Positions 17,922 through 26,092 of a DNA stretch of 64,000 nucleotides are shown in pieces. The stretch comes from Acidimicrobiia bacterium (lineage in GTDB: Bacteria > Actinomycetota > Acidimicrobiia > Spongiisociales > UBA5794). The position numbers and the translations under genes are program-made. The stretch spans positions 31,546 to 95,545 of the forward strand of contig JASJDZ010000008.1 in assembly GCA_030065575.1 (NCBI GenBank), in the 5' to 3' direction. The notes under the pieces are model-generated. The model had not been told where the DNA came from. It searched no databases and was given only the letters and a program-made list of their open reading frames with translations. How positions within the stretch are numbered: position 1 is the first letter of the stretch; every line of letters begins with the position of its first letter.

Positions 17922-18746
17922 ATGGAGATCGTATTCACCAAATCGTTCTGGGAAATGGACCTTGCTGTCCAGGATGACCCGATCCGAGCCTTCGTGAGCC
18001 GGGTTGCGGCGGACGGTTTCGACGGAACCGAGATGTTCCTGCCTCTGCTCACTGAGAGGCCGGAGAAGGTTGCAGAGCTGCTTTCCGAGCACGGCCTGCT
18101 GCCTCCGATCATTGACATCATCACCGATGGGGCTACGCCCGCAGAGCACCGGGATAGCTTCGACCGTGCTCTCGCAGAGGCAATGGAGTTCGCGCCGCGG
18201 CTGATCAACAGCCACACCGGTCGAGACATATTCACCTTCTCCGAGAACCTCTCATTATTCCGACATGCGATTCGCCGCAGCGATGAGGTCGGTGTACCAG
18301 TCGTCCACGAAACCCACAGGTTCCGTCCCACATACTCGGCGCCGGAGACCCGCCGCTATCTAGAGGAACTGCCCGAGTTGATGCTCAATGCAGATCTGTC
18401 GCATTGGATGGTGGTTCACGAATCCGATCTCACGGACCAGCAGGAAACCGTCGCTCTCGTGCTCGAGCGCAGCCGACACATCCATGCCCGGGTTGGGTTC
18501 GAGGAGGGCCCGCAGGTGAACGATCCGAGGGAGCCGGAATGGGCCGGCCACGTTTCCCGGCACATCGAGCTGTGGCAGGGGATTGCGGATGCCTGCCGCC
18601 GCTCTGGGCAAGAACGATTGTCGGTGACCCCTGAGTTCGGCCCGCCGCCCTATGCCCCGACTACTCCGGGCACCGGCGAAGCGATGCGGGATGTGTGGGC
18701 GATCAACGTGTTCATGAAAGATCTGCTTCGGGTGGAGCTTCAGTAG
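17922..18746 (+). CDS. Sugar phosphate isomerase/epimerase-like TIM barrel
   Basis: This 274-residue protein has the AP-endonuclease-2/xylose isomerase-like barrel pattern: GFDGTEMFLP (strand 2 with an acidic metal ligand), RLINSHTGRD, VVHETHR (Glu/His ligands), LNADLSHW (Asp/His ligands) and SVTPEFGPPPY (final Glu). The metal ligands are intact. The substrate is probably a ketose or keto-acid sugar, but the family is too broad to assign. ATG at 17922 has TAGGTT eight bases upstream, divergent from the AroQ fusion. Its end overlaps the convergent lipoate ligase-like gene by 35 nt. Confidence 0.82.
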   Translation: MEIVFTKSFWEMDLAVQDDPIRAFVSRVAADGFDGTEMFLPLLTERPEKVAELLSEHGLLPPIIDIITDGATPAEHRDSFDRALAEAMEFAPRLINSHTGRDIFTFSENLSLFRHAIRRSDEVGVPVVHETHRFRPTYSAPETRRYLEELPELMLNADLSHWMVVHESDLTDQQETVALVLERSRHIHARVGFEEGPQVNDPREPEWAGHVSRHIELWQGIADACRRSGQERLSVTPEFGPPPYAPTTPGTGEAMRDVWAINVFMKDLLRVELQ

Positions 18747-19506
18747 CCGCAGGTTCGGCCGGCAGGTAGCCCTCGGCGAGCGGGCGGGCGGTCTCCACCA
18801 GGTCGGAGTGGATCCGATCCCGGGTGATCTCGAAGTGGTCGGAGAACACCGCCTTGAGGGCCCCGAGTGTGTCGTCTGTTGTGACTCCGCTGCGGATGTC
18901 GGCCAGGGTTCCGACGGTGGCCGGGCGCCACTCGAGGTTGAGAGCTCGGTAGACCGGTATCAGCGCCCGCAGCAGCAGATCGGTATGGGCAACGGTGATG
19001 ACGCCGCCGATGTGGGCAGCCCGCTTGGCGAGCCGCTGGCCCACGCCCATCAGCTTCAGCCTTCCATCGTGGTTGACGCTGTACTCGCCGGGGCAGTACT
19101 CGCCGGGAACCTCGCCGACCTGTGCCGAGACGCCCAGCCGGGCGAACGCGGCCACAATGAGGCCGGTCACCTCGTCGAATCGCTCATAGATCGTCGTGCG
19201 CGGGTCCTTCTCCGGCACCGCGAGCGAGAAGGCGATCGTATGCTCGGTGAAGACGGCGGCTCGCCCTCCGGCAAGTCTCTCAACTGGGGTGAACCCAGCC
19301 TCTCTGGCCGCGGCGACCGCTTGGGGATACTCGGGGGCGACGGCATCTCGCTTGCCGAAGGCGACCTCACGGCCCGGCACGTACAACCGAAGGGTGCCCG
19401 GCATCTCACCGGCTGAGACCTTGTCGAGGATCACCTTGCTCAGCGCGGTGTCGAGACCCGGCTCGTCGGGCCAACATCCGCCGAGGAGAAGCAACTGGAG
19501 GTGCAC
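18712..19506 (-). CDS. Lipoate-protein ligase/octanoyltransferase-like protein
   Basis: This 264-residue BPL/LplA/LipB-fold protein has ERLAGGRAAVFTEHTIAFS, matching the RRxxGGGxVxH-type lipoate-binding strand although less glycine-rich, and LKLMGVGQRL carrying the conserved lysine that contacts lipoyl-AMP. It could attach lipoate or octanoate to E2/GcvH proteins, or belong to a related transferase group. GTG at 19506 (HLQLLLLGG) is preferred: TACGCT lies seven bases upstream, and the longer frame up to 19695 is not conserved-looking. Confidence 0.8.
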   Translation of the reverse strand: MHLQLLLLGGCWPDEPGLDTALSKVILDKVSAGEMPGTLRLYVPGREVAFGKRDAVAPEYPQAVAAAREAGFTPVERLAGGRAAVFTEHTIAFSLAVPEKDPRTTIYERFDEVTGLIVAAFARLGVSAQVGEVPGEYCPGEYSVNHDGRLKLMGVGQRLAKRAAHIGGVITVAHTDLLLRALIPVYRALNLEWRPATVGTLADIRSGVTTDDTLGALKAVFSDHFEITRDRIHSDLVETARPLAEGYLPAEPAATEAPPEADLS

Positions 19507-19513
19507 GCTGCGG

Positions 19514-19519
19514 AGCGTA
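19514..19519 (-). promoter_or_regulatory. -10 hexamer, leaderless start of the lipoate ligase-like gene
   Basis: TACGCT, 7 nt before GTG 19506. It supports the choice of that start over longer ones. Confidence 0.55.
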
Positions 19520-19590
19520 GTCGGCGGTTGTAGATGTGATGGGTAACGCCGGGCGGCAGGTATTCTGCCGGAACCCAATCCAGGATTCCC

Positions 19591-20286
19591 TTGAAGCGCA
19601 TTGTTCTTCTCATCGCCCTTGCCCTTGCGGCCGCAGCGTGCGGTGACGGAGGCCTGCTCGACGGCCTCGGCGATCGGTCGGTACAAGCAGTTCACGGGGA
19701 GACCTCATTGACGACATCGACCGCAGCGCCTGAGGATGAGGCCTTACCGCTGGGCTCTACTCGATCGTCGGATCTGGTCTGGTACAACGACGGTCTGCCT
19801 CGGGAATCGCAGAGCCCGGAGACAAATGTCGTCATCTCATCGGTGTGGAATCGTGGCGACGGGGTCACCTCGGTCATCCAGTCGAGTCGCAGCGAGATTG
19901 CCACCGCGCTGCCTGGAATCCAGTTCCCGGAGGTTGTTCCCGATACGGTCGGCTGGGTGACAAGCCAGCTTGTCTACGACGTTGCATCGGGGACCCTGGA
20001 CTCAGACACGTCCGCTCAGTTCGGCCTGTGGCACCTCGAGCCCTACGCGACCGACGGCGGCCGCACGGCAGTGCTGCGGGTGCGTCCTGCAACCAGTGCC
20101 GATCAGATTGGTCCGATCCAGTCGGAAACCACCGCGGCCGGCATGGATCTGATCTGGGTAGCCGAGGCGTATCGTTATGTCCTGTCCTGCCCGGAGGAGC
20201 TGGCAGAGGGCCAGTGCTGGAGTATGGCCGAGTCTCCGATGCCGCTTGGCTTCCTGCTTCCCGAGGAATCCGGCGCCGACGCCTAG
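19591..20286 (+). CDS. Hypothetical lipoprotein
   Basis: This 231-residue protein starts at TTG 19591 with a basic start (MKR), a hydrophobic core (IVLLIALALAAA) and the lipobox cysteine AAACG at residue 17, so it is exported and lipid-anchored. The mature part begins with a Ser/Thr-rich linker and then an unrecognised domain with two late cysteines (LSCPEELAEGQCW) that could form a disulfide. The TTG start has only a weak AGGA upstream. It is divergent from the lipoate ligase-like gene and upstream of an ABC exporter. Function unknown. Confidence 0.72.
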   Translation: MKRIVLLIALALAAAACGDGGLLDGLGDRSVQAVHGETSLTTSTAAPEDEALPLGSTRSSDLVWYNDGLPRESQSPETNVVISSVWNRGDGVTSVIQSSRSEIATALPGIQFPEVVPDTVGWVTSQLVYDVASGTLDSDTSAQFGLWHLEPYATDGGRTAVLRVRPATSADQIGPIQSETTAAGMDLIWVAEAYRYVLSCPEELAEGQCWSMAESPMPLGFLLPEESGADA

Positions 20287-20359
20287 GAGTTCCGTCACCG
20301 TTACTGGCGGCCGACTTCGCCACCTAAGGTTCCGATGAGCAAAGAAGGGAAATCGCATC

Positions 20360-22261
20360 CTGCCCGGCAGTGGGTGGTGGTCCTACGTCCGGTATGACGA
20401 GGACCAGGACCGCCCGGAGATAAACCGAGTTCTGTTGCGCCGAGTCCTCGACTACGGGCTCGCCTACAAGAAAGAGATGGTGATCGTCCTCGTGACGATT
20501 GTGATCATCTCGCTTCTGTCGCTGCTGCCTCCTCTGCTGATCGGTGACTTGATCGACAACGCAATCCCGAACGAGGACCTGGGCAGGGTCACTCTGCTTG
20601 GTGCCGGCATGGTGCTCGTACCGCTGCTCAATGGCGGGTTTGGCGTGCTGCAGCGTTGGGCGTCGTCCTCGATCGGAGAAGGCATCATCTTCGACTTGCG
20701 GTGTCAGCTCTTCGCACACCTGCAGCGGATGTCACTTGGCTTCTTCACGGCGACGCGAACCGGTGAGTTGATGAGCCGACTCAACAACGACGTTGTCGGC
20801 GCCCAACAGGCGGTGACCGGTACGTTCGTCACTCTCGCCGCCAACATCGTGTCGGTGACGGCGATCCTCATCGTGATGATGCTGCTCGAATGGCGGCTGA
20901 CCCTGCTCGCTCTGGTGATCCTGCCGATGTTCATCATCGTGTCGCGACGGGTCGGACGGATGCTACGTCGGGTGCGTCGGGAGCAACTCGAAGAGAACGC
21001 AGAGATGAACGCCCTCATGCAAGAGACCCTCGGTGTCTCCGGGGCGCTGCTGGTGAAGCTGTTCGGCCGTGCGGACTACGAGGACGATCGGTTCCGGGCT
21101 AACGCTCGCCGCGTCGGCGATCTCGGGATCCGTCAAGCGACTATCGGTCGCTGGTTCTTCATGGCGTTGGGGGTCATGAGCGCGCTCGGAACGGCAGTTG
21201 TCTTCTGGATCGGGGCGGTTCTGGTCATCAACGGTGACATCACCGTGGGAGTGATCGTGTCGCTCTCCTTCTATCTCAACAACCTCTACGGGCCCCTGTC
21301 CGGCCTGACCAATGCCCGTGTGGAATTTGCCACATCGCTGGTGTCGTTCGAGCGAGTGTTCGAGGTTCTCGACCTTCCCCATGACATCGAGGAGAGCGAG
21401 GATGCAGAGTCGCTTGCCGATGTGCGGGGTGAGGTCCAGTTCGACGGTGTCTGGTTCTCCTACGGTGGGCAACAGGGCTTGCAGGCAATCAAGCGCTATG
21501 GATGGGGTGGGGTTACCGAAGGAGAGGATGGCCCATCGACCCCGGCTCCCGCGACGTGGGCCCTCCAGGACGTGTCGTTCACAGTCCGGCCCGGCGAGCT
21601 CATAGCTCTCGTTGGGCCAAGCGGGGCAGGTAAGACCACCTCGACCTACCTCGTTCCCCGTATCTACGACACCGATCGCGGCGCTGTCCGCATCGATGGT
21701 CATGACGTGCGATCGCTGAGTCTGGCGTCGCTGGCGCAAGCGGTCGGGGTAGTAACGCAGGAGAGCTACCTGTTCCACGACACAATCGCAGCCAATCTGC
21801 GCTACGCCCGACCGGATGCCACGGACGCTGAACTGCGAAGTGCTGCAGTCGCCGCAAACATCGATCAGCTCATCTCGAGCCTTCCCGACGGTTATGACAC
21901 GATGGTCGGTGAACGTGGCTACCGGCTCTCCGGCGGTGAGAAGCAGCGGATTGCTATTGCCAGGGTGATTCTCAAGGACCCGCAGATACTCATACTGGAT
22001 GAAGCGACATCGCATCTCGACGCCCACGCCGAGGCACTGATCCAAGAGGCGTTAGAGCATGTGATGGAGGGCAGGACGTCGCTAGTCATTGCCCATCGGC
22101 TCTCGACGATCTTGGCCGCCGATCGCATCCTCGTCATGAGCAACGGGCAGGTCGTCGAAGAAGGCGCTCATGATGAACTGCTGGCGGCGGACGGCCTATA
22201 TGCCTCGCTGTACCGCACCCAGTTCGCCGGCAATGGCGTCATGAGCGAACCGAACGGCTAA
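20360..22261 (+). CDS. ABC exporter, homodimer-type half-transporter
   Basis: This protein of about 633 residues has an N-terminal exporter membrane domain and an ATPase domain with GPSGAGKTT (Walker A), LSGGEKQR (signature), ILILDEATSHLD (Walker B with the catalytic Glu) and VIAHRLSTI (H-loop), all canonical. An unusual insert of roughly 25 residues (about 21481-21550) sits in the early ATPase domain. The nearest normal start, TTG 20435, would lose GSGWWSYVRYDED, which resembles the N-terminus of related exporters. I therefore place the start at CTG 20360, ten bases after AGAAGGGA. A one-base indel after the ATG at 20335 is the alternative. Substrate unknown. Confidence 0.85.
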   Translation: MPGSGWWSYVRYDEDQDRPEINRVLLRRVLDYGLAYKKEMVIVLVTIVIISLLSLLPPLLIGDLIDNAIPNEDLGRVTLLGAGMVLVPLLNGGFGVLQRWASSSIGEGIIFDLRCQLFAHLQRMSLGFFTATRTGELMSRLNNDVVGAQQAVTGTFVTLAANIVSVTAILIVMMLLEWRLTLLALVILPMFIIVSRRVGRMLRRVRREQLEENAEMNALMQETLGVSGALLVKLFGRADYEDDRFRANARRVGDLGIRQATIGRWFFMALGVMSALGTAVVFWIGAVLVINGDITVGVIVSLSFYLNNLYGPLSGLTNARVEFATSLVSFERVFEVLDLPHDIEESEDAESLADVRGEVQFDGVWFSYGGQQGLQAIKRYGWGGVTEGEDGPSTPAPATWALQDVSFTVRPGELIALVGPSGAGKTTSTYLVPRIYDTDRGAVRIDGHDVRSLSLASLAQAVGVVTQESYLFHDTIAANLRYARPDATDAELRSAAVAANIDQLISSLPDGYDTMVGERGYRLSGGEKQRIAIARVILKDPQILILDEATSHLDAHAEALIQEALEHVMEGRTSLVIAHRLSTILAADRILVMSNGQVVEEGAHDELLAADGLYASLYRTQFAGNGVMSEPNG

Positions 22262-22295
22262 CTTCGTTTTGTGAAGTGCTTGTGGTGGAGGTGCC

Positions 22296-22847
22296 ATGAC
22301 CTACCCGGTCTGGATCGATGGAGAGTGGACCGACGTCCCGGTTCCGGAGATGTCCGGCGAACCGCTGGTGGTGCCGAACGTTGCTGCGGTAGTGCTATCA
22401 GAAGACCGCAGCTCGATCCTGCTGCAGAAACGCGACAAACCGGGGGAGCCGGTACGGGGGAAGCTCGAGATTCCCGGTGGCCGCTGGGGCGCAGGTGAGC
22501 CACCGGAAGTCGCCGTCGCCCGGGAGGTTCGGGAAGAGACCGGTGTCGAACTAATCGAGCCGGTCGGTGGGACGGGACGGGTAGATATCGCCACTCACCG
22601 TTCTTGCGGATTCATTGACCAGGTTGCGGTCGTGGTGGGCCTGGAGGGGACTTACCCGTCACTGCATGTCGTAATCGAGTGTGTTGGTGCCGGAGATCCG
22701 GTTGCCCTACCGGGCGAGACCGCCGACCCGCGCTGGTGGCCGATCGAAGAGGTGAGGCAGGCGCTGGACGAGAATCCGGACCAGTTTGTCGATCAGACCC
22801 GGGCGATGCTGACCGTCTACTTCGAGCGGGGCGTGGGGTCGCGCTAG
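22296..22847 (+). CDS. NUDIX hydrolase
   Basis: This 183-residue protein carries a full Nudix box matching G-x5-E-x7-REVREETGVEL (about residues 55-80). The box binds magnesium and cleaves nucleoside-diphosphate linkages. The N-terminus (YPVWIDGEWTDVPVPE) and the C-terminal WWPIEEVRQAL are typical of ADP-sugar/NTP-cleaving members, but the substrate is not predictable. A GGAGG lies just before ATG 22296. The stop overlaps the convergent universal stress gene by 4 nt. Confidence 0.88.
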   Translation: MTYPVWIDGEWTDVPVPEMSGEPLVVPNVAAVVLSEDRSSILLQKRDKPGEPVRGKLEIPGGRWGAGEPPEVAVAREVREETGVELIEPVGGTGRVDIATHRSCGFIDQVAVVVGLEGTYPSLHVVIECVGAGDPVALPGETADPRWWPIEEVRQALDENPDQFVDQTRAMLTVYFERGVGSR

Positions 22848-23350
22848 GGCTCGTCCTGGGGGTCCTGCTCTGACGGATCCGGGGCGCCGGGGGGCAGAAC
22901 CAACACCGGGCGGCCGGATTCGATCATCACCCGGGCGGAGACGCTCTCCCATGCCGATTGATCGAAGATCTGGCGTGTAGCGCCGAGCAGGACGACATCG
23001 ACTTCGAGTTCCTCAGCCAGCTGGGAAATGGCGAGGGCGGCATCGCCACCCTCACGGAAGATCGCATTCGATTCGACTCCTGCCGATCGCAGCGCAGAGC
23101 AAATGGGATCTGTCAGGCGTTTGCCTCGCTCTTCAACGTAGCGCTGCATGATGGCGTCGTCGGAGTCGTCGGTTTCGAACTCTTCGGTGAGGGGATGCCA
23201 GCCTTCCGAGCGAAGGGTGTCGAGGAAGCCTCGCGGAACCTCGATGACAGTGGTTACGGTGACGCGCCCTCCCTCACCGAGCAGATGACGGGTGAACTCG
23301 ACGGCAGGCCCCGGGCTGAGTACGCCGGTGGTGGCGATGAGCACGTCCAT
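22844..23350 (-). CDS. Universal stress protein-like (UspA fold)
   Basis: This 168-residue protein matches the UspA alpha/beta fold: MDVLIATTGVLSPGPAVEF at the N-terminus, an internal DAALAISQLAEELEVDVVLLG, and a final RPVLVLPPG strand. The ATP-binding G-2x-G-9x-G(S/T) pattern is not clearly preserved (LLGATRQIF...SAWESVSARV), so it may be a non-nucleotide-binding member. ATG at 23350 has TATCAT seven bases upstream, consistent with a leaderless transcript. The longer frame towards 23962 is antisense to the flavin reductase and rejected. Confidence 0.8.
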   Translation of the reverse strand: MDVLIATTGVLSPGPAVEFTRHLLGEGGRVTVTTVIEVPRGFLDTLRSEGWHPLTEEFETDDSDDAIMQRYVEERGKRLTDPICSALRSAGVESNAIFREGGDAALAISQLAEELEVDVVLLGATRQIFDQSAWESVSARVMIESGRPVLVLPPGAPDPSEQDPQDEP

Positions 23351-23357
23351 GGACGGG

Positions 23358-23363
23358 ATGATA
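23358..23363 (-). promoter_or_regulatory. -10 hexamer, leaderless start of the stress-protein gene
   Basis: TATCAT, 7 nt before ATG 23350. Confidence 0.55.
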
Positions 23364-23459
23364 GGTGCTTGTGTCTGTACTCGACCAGAGGGCATCCGTT
23401 TCCGGTCATCAGCTCCACCACCATCCCGGTACCCTGCCCGTGACGATAAAGGAGCGGGT

Positions 23460-23987
23460 GTGCACGGACCAGATGTCGAGACAATCAACAAGGTCATGTG
23501 GCAGATACCGAACGCCCTCTGCCTGGTCGGATCGCGGTCGGGGGACGAGTGGAACGGTATGACCCAGAGCTGGGTCTCCCAGATGTCGATGAGCCCGGTA
23601 CTCGTCGGCATTTCGGTCGATGCCACCGCAGTGACCAATCGACTGATTCGCGAGGGCGGGTCTTTTTCGGTCAACCTCTGGGACCAAAGCGACACGCGTG
23701 TGTTCGTGAAGTTCTCCAAGCCGGCTACCAAGGAAGGCGATGCGCTGAACGGCCGCCCGATTCGCACCGGCCAGACCAGGGTGCCGATCTTCACCGAGGC
23801 CGTTGCGTTCTTCGAGTGTCGGGTAGTGCAGACAGTCGAGTTGGGCAGCCATGACCTGTTCATCGGGGAGGTGGTCGATGCCGGCTTCAACGACGGTAGG
23901 GAAGGGACACCGGTGGCAAGCATGTCCGACACGAGGATGAAGTACGGAGGGGTGCTGCGCAAGGCTCAACAGAAGAAGCTGAACTGA
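23460..23987 (+). CDS. Flavin reductase-like domain protein
   Basis: This 175-residue protein has a split-barrel flavin reductase-like fold: NALCLVGSRSGDEWNGMTQSW at the N-terminus, the MSPVLVGISVDATAVTNRLIREGGSFSVNL core and the GEVVDAGF end strand. Members bind FMN and reduce flavins or supply monooxygenases. GTG 23460 is preceded by GGAG with five-base spacing, and the region before it contains the divergent stress-protein promoter. The SDR gene follows after 16 nt, suggesting an operon. Confidence 0.83.
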   Translation: MHGPDVETINKVMWQIPNALCLVGSRSGDEWNGMTQSWVSQMSMSPVLVGISVDATAVTNRLIREGGSFSVNLWDQSDTRVFVKFSKPATKEGDALNGRPIRTGQTRVPIFTEAVAFFECRVVQTVELGSHDLFIGEVVDAGFNDGREGTPVASMSDTRMKYGGVLRKAQQKKLN

Positions 23988-24003
23988 GCGAGAGGAGTTG
24001 GCA

Positions 24004-24774
24004 ATGGATGTGAGGATCGACGGCAAGGTCGCTCTGATCACCGGGGCCAGTCGCGGTATCGGGGAGGCAATCGCCGCGCAGTTTCTCGAATCAGGTGCTG
24101 CCGGAGTCACGATCACCAGCCGGCGCAAAGAGAACATCACCGCAGCCGCCGACCGTCTCGACGACAGCCGGGTGCTACCCGTGGCGGCTCGGGCCGACAG
24201 CGAGGCAGATGCCAACTCCGCTGTTGCTCAGACCGTGGCGCAATTCGGTGGGCTCCACATCCTGGTGAACAACGCCGGGACCAACCCCGCGGCCGGTGAC
24301 CTGGCGTCGGTCGATCTTGGTGCCGTCGGCAAGACGTGGGAGGTCAACCAGCTTGGCCCACTCCTCTGGGCGCGGGCGGCCTGGGGAGCAACGATGGCTG
24401 AGAGCGGGGGGAGCATCGTCAATATCGCCTCTGTCGGCGGCATGCGGGTCGGCCCGTTCATCGGCGCCTACAACATCTCCAAGGCGGCGGTCATTCACCT
24501 CACAAGACAACTCGCCAACGAGATGGCCCCGGGCGTGCGCGTCAATGCTGTAGCGCCATCCGTGGTGAGGACCCGCTTGGCCGCCGCGCTGTGGGAAGGC
24601 GTCGAGGAGCACACCGCCCGGGCTCACCCGCTCCAGCGCATAGGGGAACCGAGCGACGTGGCGTACGCCGTCACGTTCTTGGCCTCGGATGCAGCATCTT
24701 GGATCACCGGGGTAGTCCTTCCGGTGGACGGGGGAGTCACCGGCGCCGCGGCCGCGCGCGGCCTGGGTGGCTAG
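24004..24774 (+). CDS. Short-chain dehydrogenase/reductase
   Basis: This 256-residue SDR enzyme has a complete active site: TGASRGIG (13-20) for NAD(P) binding, NNAGT (89-93), Ser143, Tyr156 and Lys160 in the catalytic S-Y-K triad, and VDGGVTGA near the C-terminus. It resembles 3-oxoacyl-ACP reductase-like members, but SDR substrates cannot be read from motifs. ATG 24004 has AGGAG five bases upstream. It is probably cotranscribed with the flavin reductase. Confidence 0.9.
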   Translation: MDVRIDGKVALITGASRGIGEAIAAQFLESGAAGVTITSRRKENITAAADRLDDSRVLPVAARADSEADANSAVAQTVAQFGGLHILVNNAGTNPAAGDLASVDLGAVGKTWEVNQLGPLLWARAAWGATMAESGGSIVNIASVGGMRVGPFIGAYNISKAAVIHLTRQLANEMAPGVRVNAVAPSVVRTRLAAALWEGVEEHTARAHPLQRIGEPSDVAYAVTFLASDAASWITGVVLPVDGGVTGAAAARGLGG

Positions 24775-24789
24775 CTCCGGGCCAAGCTC

Positions 24790-25983
24790 TCACGGCGTGT
24801 AGCCGGGGAACCCCGCTTCGGCCCAGTGGATGTATGCCTCCGCACTGGGAATGTCCCGACCCTGGCTTGATGCCATCGTGAACCGGTGGTGGAGGAAGTC
24901 GGTGTATGCCTGGACGGGTTCGATTTGGGGAAGATCCTCACGGATGCGTCCCAGCAGCGGCTCGAACACCTGCACCCGCCACATCATTGCGGAGAGGTCC
25001 CATGTCGGTGCTGAGCTGAATGGCTCCTGCGCTCGGTGATAGTGGAGGTCGGACAGTATTTGTCGCGCCTGGTTCTCCGCGGCATCGATACGAGTCAGTC
25101 GATAGAGCCTGCTCGAGTGATAGTTGCGCCCGCCCACCTGAATATGCATGCGAACACGATTGCCGCCTGACTCATCGGGGATCAGGTCAACATCACCGAC
25201 CTCGAAGCCGAGGTCGTTGAGTCGGTGGATTCGGGCACGAATCAGGTGTCGCTCTTCGGGGCCGACGACAGGATCGACGTACAGCTCGTTCCAGAGGCCC
25301 TCGTATCGCTCGATGATTTCCGTTCCGAAGTCGATGTCGGCCTCATCGAGCTCACGACCCTGAGACATCGCGATGTCGGCCATCCCCCCGGCCACATTGA
25401 CCTCCATGATCTCGAGATCGTGGTACCGCTGGCCTTTCGAGAGCTCGTCACGAAGTTCGACGGTCTCCGCATCGATCATCAACGCTTCGATGGCGCCCGC
25501 GTCATATCGGTAGAGCACGTTGGAGAGCGAACAATCTCCCCAGAAGCAACCGGCAAGGTGCAATTCGACGAGCAAACCGGCGAATGCATCGAGGAGTTGG
25601 TTGCGCCTTACATCGAACCCCCCGTTGTGAATCAGCTCTCGATACGTGAAGGTGAACGGGATGAATTTGGTGATGACGGCGGAAGACCATTCCTGGTCGG
25701 GGGACACCCAACCCCGTTCGACGACCCCGACCGGCTCGACAATGGGCCGCAGCCTCTCATTGAGAGTTCGCAGCGACTCGAACTCATGGTGGGCCAGGTG
25801 ATTGGGGAGCTCCTTGATGGCGTATACGCCCTCGTCGTATGACACGAATGCGATCTCATGGCGGTGGACGCCGGTGGGCAGATCGACCACGCGTCCGTCC
25901 TGCCACTCGGCGACGGATCTGCCCCAGGGCAGGTCGAGGAAATCCGGGTGACCGGGCCTGATGTGGAGCTTCGGGATTGCCAT
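24790..25983 (-). CDS. DUF4032 protein (kinase-like fold)
   Basis: This 397-residue protein matches DUF4032, common in Actinobacteria. It has kinase-fold features: YAIKELP supplies a beta-3-like lysine, CFWGDCSLSNVLYR resembles the catalytic loop with Asp and Asn, and ALMIDAETVE resembles the DFG region. The C-terminal half is helical and contributes the DUF-specific part. Related lipopolysaccharide-kinase-like folds suggest a phosphotransferase, but no substrate is known. A hairpin lies at 26017-26038 in the upstream gap. Confidence 0.8.
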   Translation of the reverse strand: MAIPKLHIRPGHPDFLDLPWGRSVAEWQDGRVVDLPTGVHRHEIAFVSYDEGVYAIKELPNHLAHHEFESLRTLNERLRPIVEPVGVVERGWVSPDQEWSSAVITKFIPFTFTYRELIHNGGFDVRRNQLLDAFAGLLVELHLAGCFWGDCSLSNVLYRYDAGAIEALMIDAETVELRDELSKGQRYHDLEIMEVNVAGGMADIAMSQGRELDEADIDFGTEIIERYEGLWNELYVDPVVGPEERHLIRARIHRLNDLGFEVGDVDLIPDESGGNRVRMHIQVGGRNYHSSRLYRLTRIDAAENQARQILSDLHYHRAQEPFSSAPTWDLSAMMWRVQVFEPLLGRIREDLPQIEPVQAYTDFLHHRFTMASSQGRDIPSAEAYIHWAEAGFPGYTP

Positions 25984-26016
25984 GATCGCTTCGCCAACTT
26001 GAGGAGGTGTTTGGTC

Positions 26017-26038
26017 GCGACGACAGCGCGGTCGTCGC
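26017..26038 (-). terminator. Hairpin between lhr and the DUF4032 gene
   Basis: GCGACGAC-AGCGCG-GTCGTCGC forms a perfect 8-bp stem 55 nt after the lhr stop and 34 nt before the DUF4032 start. No T-tract follows, so it may be an lhr terminator or a leader structure of the downstream gene. Confidence 0.4.
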
Positions 26039-26092
26039 CCGTCAGGAACCGTAACAGAGTCAATGTGGGTCGCTGCGCATGATGCCGCCTGG

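Noticed and set aside
17843..18331. N-terminal extension of the AroQ fusion frame to 555 residues
   Set aside because: It would overlap the divergent isomerase gene; AroQ begins properly at 17842 with a promoter hexamer upstream.
20963..22045. 360-codon minus-strand frame inside the ABC exporter
   Set aside because: Antisense to canonical Walker and signature motifs; low-complexity composition.
23351..23962. Extension of the universal stress frame to 372 residues
   Set aside because: Antisense to the flavin reductase; the stress-protein fold starts at 23350.
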